20,356 nt of DNA from Oxalobacteraceae bacterium UBA6018 (lineage in GTDB: Bacteria; Pseudomonadota; Gammaproteobacteria; Burkholderiales; Burkholderiaceae_D), in assembly GCA_002428015.1 (NCBI GenBank), contig DIZW01000118.1, forward strand, positions 21,903-42,258, read 5' to 3'. Shown here in pieces: positions 15,303 through 20,356 of the stretch. The notes beneath the pieces are model-generated. The model was given only the letters and a program-made list of their open reading frames with translations. It made no database searches and had not been told where the DNA came from. Each line of letters opens with the position of its first letter. The first letter of the stretch is position 1. The translations under genes and the position numbers were made by a program.

Positions 15303-16645
15303 GCTTTTCCAGCTTGCGGTACAGCGCCGCGCGGCTCACGCCGAGCAGCCTGGCGGCGCGGCTGATGTTGCCCTGAACTTGTTCCATGGCGGCGGCGACG
15401 GCGTCGCGTTCGAGCGCGCCCAGCTGGCGCACGTCACCCGCCCGCGCCACCGGCATTGCGGCCGTGGCGGCGGCCGCGCCAAGGTCCGCCACGCCGAAAT
15501 CGGCCAACTCGTACTGCCCCGATTGCGCCAGGATCACCGCGCGCTCGCAGGCGTGGCGCAAGGCGCGCACATTGCCGGGCCAGGCATGGGCGCACAGGGC
15601 CTGGGCGGCGGCGGGCGCGATGCTGCCGGCGTGCTTGCCGTACTGCTGCTGGTAGTGGCCGAGGAAATGGCCGAGCAGCATGGGGATGTCCTCGCGGCGC
15701 GCGCGCAAGGGCGGCACCCGCAGCACGATGGTGTTCAGGCGGAACAGCAGGTCGGGGCGGAACACCTGGGCGTCGTACAGGCTGGCCTCGTCGAGGTTGG
15801 TGGCGCTGACGATGCGCACGTCGACGCTCTCGGCGCGGTCGGCGCCCAGCGGCGTCACCTCGCGCCGCTCGAGGGCGGTGAGCAGCTTGGCCTGGGCCGC
15901 CAGCGGCAAGTTGCCGATCTCGTCAAGGAACAGGGTGCCGCCCGAGGCCGCCTGGAAAGCGGCCGGCGCGGTCCTGGCGGGCGTCGGTGAAGGCGCCCTT
16001 GCGGTGGCCGAACAGTTCGCTCTCGATGGTCGACTCCGGCAGGCTGCCCATGTCGAGCGCGAGGAAGTTGCCGGCCGCGCGACGGGACGCCAGGTGGAGG
16101 GCGCGCGCCACCAACTCCTTGCCGACGCCGTTTTCGCCGAGCACCATGACGTTGGCATCGGTGGGGCCGACGTTGCCGATGAAGGCGCGCAGCTCGCGCA
16201 TCGCCGCCGAGTTACCCAGCAGGGCCGCGCTGGCGCCGGCCGCCGGGGCGGCCTCGGACGGGGCGGCGCGGCGCGCCAGCGCGGCGTCGACGGCGGCGGC
16301 CAGGCGCGCGTTGTCCCACGGCTTGGTGATGAAGTCGCAGGCGCCGCGCTTCATCGCCTCCACCGCCAGCGGCACGTCGGCGTAGGCGGTCATGGCGATC
16401 ACCGCGGGCGGCCTAGGCAGGGCGCGCAGCTGGCGCAGCACCTCCAGGCCCTCGGCACCGTCGGTGCGGCCGGGCGTGAAATTGAAGTCGAGCAGGACCA
16501 CGTCCGGCGCCGCCTCGCGCAGGTAGCGCGCCAACTGGCGCGGATCGGCCAGCGTGCGCACCTCCGCGCCACGACGGCGCAGCAGTAGTTGCGCCGCGTA
16601 GGCGACGTCGGCATCGTCGTCGAGGATCAGGACTTGGGCGGACAT
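15292..16645 (-). pseudogene. NtrC-type sigma-54 response regulator, frameshifted
   Basis: The N-terminal part reads from ATG at 16645. A receiver domain has acidic residues ILDDD, phospho-Asp53 in VLLDFNF, MTAYAD and ITKPWDN. An AAA+ domain follows with Walker A GENGVGKE and the sigma-54 contact loop GAFTDA (usual form GAFTGA). This frame stops at 15923 after 240 aa. The rest, from QAASGGTLFLDEIGNLP (Walker B) through FRPDLLFRLN and WPGNVRALRH to the C-terminal Fis helix-turn-helix ISRAARLLGVSRAALYRKLE, lies in another frame and ends at 15292. The shift is one extra base at a TTT run (AAA at 15956-15958 on the + strand): CGC TTT CCA where CGC TTC CAG is expected. Removing it gives 450 aa, normal for the family. 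Causes could be a sequencing error, a true mutation or, less likely, +1 recoding. It faces the sigma-54 promoter of the permease. Confidence 0.9.
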
Positions 16646-16728
16646 GGCAGAAAGAGTATGGGAGCTGAGCCGATCATAGCAGCAGCATCTCGCCGCCAGC
16701 AACGAAATGCACGCGCCGGCGCCGCCAC

Positions 16729-16767
16729 TGTCCGAAAGCGGACACCGGCGCCGTCCGCTAGCGGACA
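16729..16767. promoter_or_regulatory. Two palindromic activator sites upstream of sigma-54 promoter
   Basis: TGTCCGAAAGCGGACA (16729-16744) and CGTCCGCTAGCGGACA (16752-16767) share the pattern GTCCG-N4-CGGAC. Their centres are 23 bp apart, near two helical turns, and lie about 75-100 bp before the expected start site, a usual place for NtrC-family enhancers. The likely binder is the adjacent regulator (inference). They also lie upstream of the regulator gene itself, so autoregulation is possible. Confidence 0.75.
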
Positions 16768-16808
16768 ACACTGGCGCGCAAGGCGGCCGGTGGGCGAGAA
16801 TGCGGACA

Positions 16809-16824
16809 TGGCACGGGAGTTGCA
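16809..16824 (+). promoter_or_regulatory. Sigma-54 (-24/-12) promoter of permease gene
   Basis: TGGCACGGGAGTTGCA matches the RpoN consensus TGGCAC-N5-TTGCA at every fixed position, with GG at 16810-16811 and GC at 16822-16823. Transcription would begin near 16834, about 80 nt before the permease ATG. The palindromic activator sites upstream and the NtrC-type gene next door complete the expected layout. Confidence 0.9.
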
Positions 16825-16862
16825 GTTGGCTCATCATTTCAACGGGACGAGGCGAGCGCATC

Positions 16863-16916
16863 ATGATTTCCACAAACACAGCGCGGCACGGGCCTGGCAG
16901 GCGGGAGAGCCCATGA
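16863..16916 (+). CDS. Possible 17-residue leader peptide
   Basis: ATG at 16863 opens MISTNTARHGPGRRESP, and its TGA (16914-16916) overlaps the permease start as ATGA. A weak GAGG lies about 11 nt upstream. It falls within the predicted 5' leader of the sigma-54 transcript. It could couple or tune translation of the permease, or be chance; no family is recognised. Confidence 0.25.
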   Translation: MISTNTARHGPGRRESP

Positions 16917-19465
16917 GCATGAACGACCTGCGCGCCGGCTGGCGCACCCTGCTGCAGGAGCCGGGCTACTCGCTGGTGGTCGTGCTGGGCCTGGGGATCG
17001 GCGTGGGCGCCGCCTTGCTGCTGCTCGGCTTCGTGCGCTACTGCTGGCAATACAACGCCGACGTACCGGACGTGGCGCAGGTGTTCATCGTCAAGCAACG
17101 CTACAACGTGATGCCCAATGCGCCCACCTTCGATCAGGCGCCGATGCTGCTGCGCGCCGTCGCCGCCAGGCTGCCCGGCGTGCAGGCGGCCGTGGCCTAC
17201 CTGCCGTCGCGCCCCATGGATCTGCTCACCGCGCGCATCGACGGCCAGCTGCGCCCCGTGCACAGCCTGACGGTCACGCCCGGCTTCGCGGCCATGCTCG
17301 GCGTGCGCGCGCTCGAGGGCGACGTGCAGGCCGCGCTGGACCAGCCGGGCGGCTTCGCCATCACCGAAGACGCGGCCCTGCGCCTGTTCGGCACCGTCCA
17401 CGCGCTCGGGCGCAGCATGCTGGTCGAAGGCCAGGTGCTGCACGCTGGCGCGATCCTGGGCCGGCGCGCGCTCAACACCACCATCCCGTTCGAGACGCTG
17501 CTGGGGGTGCGCTCGGTGTTGGCGGCCGACGTGCGCGACGAGATGCTCGGCGGGACCCAGGGGTGGTGGGGCAAGGTCCTGGTGCGTGTGCATCCGGACG
17601 CCTCGCTGGCCGCGCTCACGACGGCCCTGCAGCAGGCCGTCGACGATGCGCCGGCGCTGCACCAGCAGGGGCCGGAGGAGCGCCAGCGCCTGGGCCGGCG
17701 CAAGGTGATGGAGATCAGCCTGGCGCCGCTGGGGCGCGCATATTTCGACACCGACGTCGAAAGCAACTTCCTCAGTCCGGCGGGCGACCGCGCCAACCCG
17801 GCCGCGCTGGCTGGCTTCGGCGCCGTCGCCGTGCTGATCCTGGCGCTGGCGGCGGTCAACTACGTCAACCTGGCGGCGGTGCGGGTGCTGCGCCGCCAGC
17901 GCCAGGTGGCCATGCGCAAGGTGCTCGGCGCCAGCCTGCGCCAGATCGTGCTGCAACTGCTGGCCGAGTCGCTGCTGGTGGCGCTGGCCGCGACCGGTCT
18001 CGGCCTGCTGCTGGCATGGCTGGCGCTGCCGCTGTTCGCCAGCCTGGTCAACCGCCCGCTGGACGGCATCTTCACGGCGGCGCACATCGGCGCGGCCTTG
18101 CTGCTGGGGGTGGTTCTGGGCGGCCTGACGGCGGCCTATCCGGCCTGGATCGCCATCGGGGTGCGGCCCAGCCAGGTGCTGGTCGGGCGCGCCGACACCG
18201 AGTCCATGCAGGGCGCCCGCTTGCGGCGCGCGCTGACGATACTGCAGGTGGCCGCGGCCATGGCCTTCGCCAGCGGCACCCTGGCGGTGGGCTTGCAGAC
18301 GCTGTACGCGATGCGCGCCTCGCCCGGCTTTGATCCGGCTCCGCTGCTCGTGGTCGACCTGCCGGAGGCGGTCAAATTCAGCGCCCAGGCGCGCGCTTTC
18401 GTCACCGCGCTGGCGGCCCTGCCGGACGTGCAAGGCGTGGCGATCGCGCTCGACGCGGTCGGGCGCAGCCGGGAGACCATGTTCGGCGCGCTCAAGCGCC
18501 CGGGCGCCCAGAACGCCACCATGGAGATCAAACGGGTCAGCGCCAACTTCTTCGAGCAGTACAGCATCGCCCCCGTGGCGGGGCGCTTGTTCAGCGCGCG
18601 CCGCGACCATGAGGACGACGCCGAGCCGCTGGTGCTCAACGCGGCGGCCGCGCGCGCGCTCGGGTTCGCCGATCCGGTCCAGGCGCTCGGTCAAACCGTG
18701 CTGCTCAACGGCGGCAACGGCGCCGCGCCTGCGGCGGCGGCCAGGCGCGTGGTCGGGATCGCCCCGCCGCTGCGCCTGCGCTCCTTGCGCGAAACGGTCG
18801 GCCCGGTGGCGTACGAACTGAGCACGGGCGGCGCCACGCTCAGCGTGCGCACTGGCGCGCCGGCGCGCGTCGAGGGCGCGGTGCTAGACCTGTGGCCGCG
18901 CTATTTCCCCGACGCGCTGCCCAAGCTGCAGCGGGCCCAGGCGATCATGGCCGCCAACTACGCCGACGACGCGCGCATGGCCAGGCTGCTGGCGATGGCC
19001 AGCGGCATCGCGCTGGCCATCGCCGCCTTCGGCACCTACGTGCTGGCTGCGCACACGGTGCGGCGCCGCGCCCGCGAAATCGTGCTACGCAAGCTGTACG
19101 GCGCGGGCCGGGCCGAGATCGGCCGGCTGGTGCTGCGCGAGAGCGCCGCGCTGACCCTGGTGGCGGCGCTGCTCGCCTTGCCGCTCGCCGCCGTCGCCAT
19201 CGAGCGCTACCTGGCCGGTTACGCCGAGCGTGCGCCGGGCGCTTACTGGAGCATGGCGCTGGCCCTCGGATTGACGCTGACGCTCACGCTGGCGGCGACC
19301 TGGCGCCATGCCAGCCTGGCGATGCGCATGCTCCCGGCCACGCGTTTGGCAGCGTTTGGCGATAAGGGCAAGCCAATAGCTGGCCTATTGGCGTCGACCG
19401 TGTCGCCAGACGCTACCGGTTTCTTGGCGGTTTGGCCGGACTTCTTCTTCCGCGTAGATTCCTAG
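16913..19465 (+). CDS. ABC transporter permease, FtsX/MacB type (two FtsX domains)
   Basis: An 850-residue membrane protein. A first transmembrane segment (about 20-43) is followed by a large periplasmic region (about 45-295). The first FtsX domain (about 297-430) holds three membrane helices and the motif RQRQVAMRKVLGAS. A further helix (about 438-462), a second periplasmic region (about 465-685) and a second FtsX domain (about 688-808, with RAREIVLRKLYGAG) complete eight helices. Such proteins act in mechanotransmission or lipid/peptide export with a separate ATPase, but no ATPase gene is seen. The start at 16913 is preceded by GGGAGAG and gives the usual amphipathic N-terminus. Transcription is expected from the sigma-54 promoter 90 nt upstream. 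The last 35 or so residues are an unusual tail encoded by a nested palindrome, unlike the normal family ending. Confidence 0.9.
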   Translation: MSMNDLRAGWRTLLQEPGYSLVVVLGLGIGVGAALLLLGFVRYCWQYNADVPDVAQVFIVKQRYNVMPNAPTFDQAPMLLRAVAARLPGVQAAVAYLPSRPMDLLTARIDGQLRPVHSLTVTPGFAAMLGVRALEGDVQAALDQPGGFAITEDAALRLFGTVHALGRSMLVEGQVLHAGAILGRRALNTTIPFETLLGVRSVLAADVRDEMLGGTQGWWGKVLVRVHPDASLAALTTALQQAVDDAPALHQQGPEERQRLGRRKVMEISLAPLGRAYFDTDVESNFLSPAGDRANPAALAGFGAVAVLILALAAVNYVNLAAVRVLRRQRQVAMRKVLGASLRQIVLQLLAESLLVALAATGLGLLLAWLALPLFASLVNRPLDGIFTAAHIGAALLLGVVLGGLTAAYPAWIAIGVRPSQVLVGRADTESMQGARLRRALTILQVAAAMAFASGTLAVGLQTLYAMRASPGFDPAPLLVVDLPEAVKFSAQARAFVTALAALPDVQGVAIALDAVGRSRETMFGALKRPGAQNATMEIKRVSANFFEQYSIAPVAGRLFSARRDHEDDAEPLVLNAAAARALGFADPVQALGQTVLLNGGNGAAPAAAARRVVGIAPPLRLRSLRETVGPVAYELSTGGATLSVRTGAPARVEGAVLDLWPRYFPDALPKLQRAQAIMAANYADDARMARLLAMASGIALAIAAFGTYVLAAHTVRRRAREIVLRKLYGAGRAEIGRLVLRESAALTLVAALLALPLAAVAIERYLAGYAERAPGAYWSMALALGLTLTLTLAATWRHASLAMRMLPATRLAAFGDKGKPIAGLLASTVSPDATGFLAVWPDFFFRVDS
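19351..19414. repeat. Nested palindrome at 3' end of permease gene
   Basis: The outer arms AGCGTTTGGCGA (19351-19362) and TCGCCAGACGCT (19403-19414) pair over 12 positions with one G-U. Inside lies a perfect 8-bp hairpin, GCCAATAG (19372-19379) with CTATTGGC (19385-19392) and a 5-nt loop. It overlaps the coding end, and no T-run follows, so it is not a standard terminator. It may be an inserted palindromic repeat that replaced the original gene end. Confidence 0.65.
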
Positions 19466-19937
19466 AGCCCGTCCTGTTCCGAGCCTGTTCCGGCCCACGC
19501 GTGCTCCCGGCCACGGCCCCGCGCAACTAGCCCCTTCCTTTCCCAGGCCGCGCATGCCGCAGGCCGATTCGCGCGTTTACCACAGGATGGGCGTGCATAC
19601 ACGCATCTTTCGATCCGTCATTCCAGCTGTCGCGTCCGCCCCACACCGTGCGCAGGCGCACGTTTGTTTGCGCTACCATTTTCAAAAAAAGAATGTTATG
19701 TTTGGCATCGGACACAGCTGGCGAATCTTAAGGTAGACGCGGTAGGGACTGCTTGCAACAACAATGCTTGCGTTACCAAATTTACTAAAAACCGAGTCTC
19801 GCCAATCATATATTGATTTGATAACGTTTTCATTTTAAGAGGTTTAATCCACAGCAAAGCGAGGCAAGCACAACAAAAAAACCGGTAATGGCTAGAACGA
19901 AAAAAAGCACAGACCAACAAGACGGAGAGAGACATAG
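19466..19937. other. Intergenic control region, AT-rich in its right half
   Basis: A 472-bp gap. The left part (to about 19680) has ordinary GC content and no gene or repeat that I recognise. From about 19680 it becomes clearly AT-rich, with A-tracts near 19684, 19876 and 19902, as expected for a strong regulated promoter and long leader of the following receptor. TATATT at 19809-19814 could be a -10 element, but no good -35 is found at standard spacing. Confidence 0.5.
19819..19832 (+). promoter_or_regulatory. LacI-family-like operator before TonB receptor
   Basis: TGATAACGTTTTCA is an imperfect 14-bp palindrome with central CG, fitting the general LacI/GalR operator pattern TGNNANCGNTNNCA. 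It sits just after a possible -10 (TATATT) and 105 bp before the receptor ATG, a position suited to repression. The regulator is not in the window. Receptors for plant or microbial sugars are often controlled this way (family knowledge). Confidence 0.55.
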
Positions 19938-20356
19938 ATGAATCAATTTAAAAAAACGGCAATCGCAATGGGCGTGGCCCAGATCGCGTTCATGTCGAGC
20001 AGTGCCGTGATGGCCCAGACCGCCGCGGCGACCGATACCGCGGCCGACCAGGCCAAGGCGGGCCCGGCGGTGGTGGTGGTGAGCGGCCAGCGCGCCGCGC
20101 TCCAGTCGGCCCAGAAAATCAAGCAGAACGCCGACGAGATCGTCGACTCGATCGTGGCCGACGACATCGGCAAGCTGCCCGACCGTTCCGTGACGGAGGT
20201 CCTGCAACGGGTGGTGGGCGTGACCATCGACCGCAGCATGGCAGGCGACCCGCAACACTACGCGGTGGAAGGCTCCGGCGTGTCGATCCGCGGCCTGAAC
20301 TATGTGCGTTCGGAACTGAACGGGCGCGATTCCTTCTCCGCCAACGGCGGCCGTTC
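19938..20356 (+). CDS. TonB-dependent receptor, N-terminal part (3' end beyond window)
   Basis: The first 139 residues are visible. A signal peptide (MNQFKKTAIAMGVAQIAFMSSSAVMA, cleavage near 26) is followed by a TonB-box-like VVVVSGQRAALQ (about 45-56). The plug domain starts with IKQNADEIVDSIVADDIGKLPDRSVTEVLQRVVGVTIDR and has VSIRGLNYVRSELNGRD. The wording DSIVADDIGKLPD is characteristic of large carbohydrate-type receptors of Caulobacter, Xanthomonas and relatives, so uptake of an oligosaccharide is suspected, not shown. GGAGAGAG lies 7 nt before the ATG. The upstream region has a LacI-like operator. The frame is open to the window edge. Confidence 0.93.
   Translation, partial: MNQFKKTAIAMGVAQIAFMSSSAVMAQTAAATDTAADQAKAGPAVVVVSGQRAALQSAQKIKQNADEIVDSIVADDIGKLPDRSVTEVLQRVVGVTIDRSMAGDPQHYAVEGSGVSIRGLNYVRSELNGRDSFSANGGR

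Noticed and set aside
16589..16912. 108-codon N-terminal extension of the permease
   Set aside because: It would span the sigma-54 promoter and activator sites; GGGAGAG and a normal FtsX N-terminus place the start at 16913.
15923..18694. 923-codon frame joining the regulator with upstream - strand sequence
   Set aside because: Everything beyond 16645 is antisense to the permease or its promoter; only the part from 16645 has receiver and AAA+ motifs.

Overview
The window is high-GC, densely coding DNA that looks like a free-living betaproteobacterium of the Oxalobacteraceae (Massilia/Duganella/Telluria type). This is an inference from the gene mix: urea carboxylase and allophanate hydrolase, a tryptophan-halogenase-like flavoprotein, curlin-repeat proteins, a long sigma-54 regulator and a Caulobacter-type TonB-dependent receptor. 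No rRNA, tRNA or CRISPR array was seen.

Region 1 (1-6792, + strand) is one operon for ATP-dependent urea breakdown. It holds the C-terminal five sixths of a biotin-dependent urea carboxylase, a TorF-like outer-membrane porin, allophanate hydrolase (atzF) and biotin synthase (bioB), the last joined to atzF by an ATGA overlap. Gaps are 33 nt, 10 nt and -4 nt. The operon thus encodes a probable uptake pore, both catalytic steps, and an enzyme that makes the carboxylase cofactor.

Region 2 (6793-9391) is a GH39-type secreted glycoside hydrolase on the - strand, bracketed on both sides by copies of one repeat family. On the left is a 139-bp tandem duplication that carries a second, degenerate copy of the hydrolase C-terminus. 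On the right are an inverted pair and a 57-bp tandem array.

Region 3 (9283-11626) holds two tandem curlin-repeat genes of identical length (303 aa), each with a similar upstream block, then a 156-bp MITE-like element with terminal inverted repeats. The MITE sits exactly in the stop codon of the next gene.

Region 4 (11624-13993, - strand) is a two-gene operon: a flavin-dependent halogenase-like protein, then a secreted glutaminyl-peptide cyclotransferase, overlapping by GTGA. Both curlin-like proteins are predicted to have N-terminal Gln after signal cleavage, the substrate type of this enzyme.

Region 5 (14073-19465) is a two-component/sigma-54 module: a histidine kinase and an NtrC-type regulator on the - strand, and a divergent FtsX/MacB-type permease. 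The permease has a near-perfect -24/-12 promoter and two upstream palindromes. The regulator gene is broken by a +1 frameshift. The permease has an odd C-terminal tail encoded by a nested palindrome, and no ABC ATPase is visible.

Region 6 (19466-20356) is an AT-rich control region with a LacI-family-like operator, followed by the start of a TonB-dependent receptor that runs off the window.
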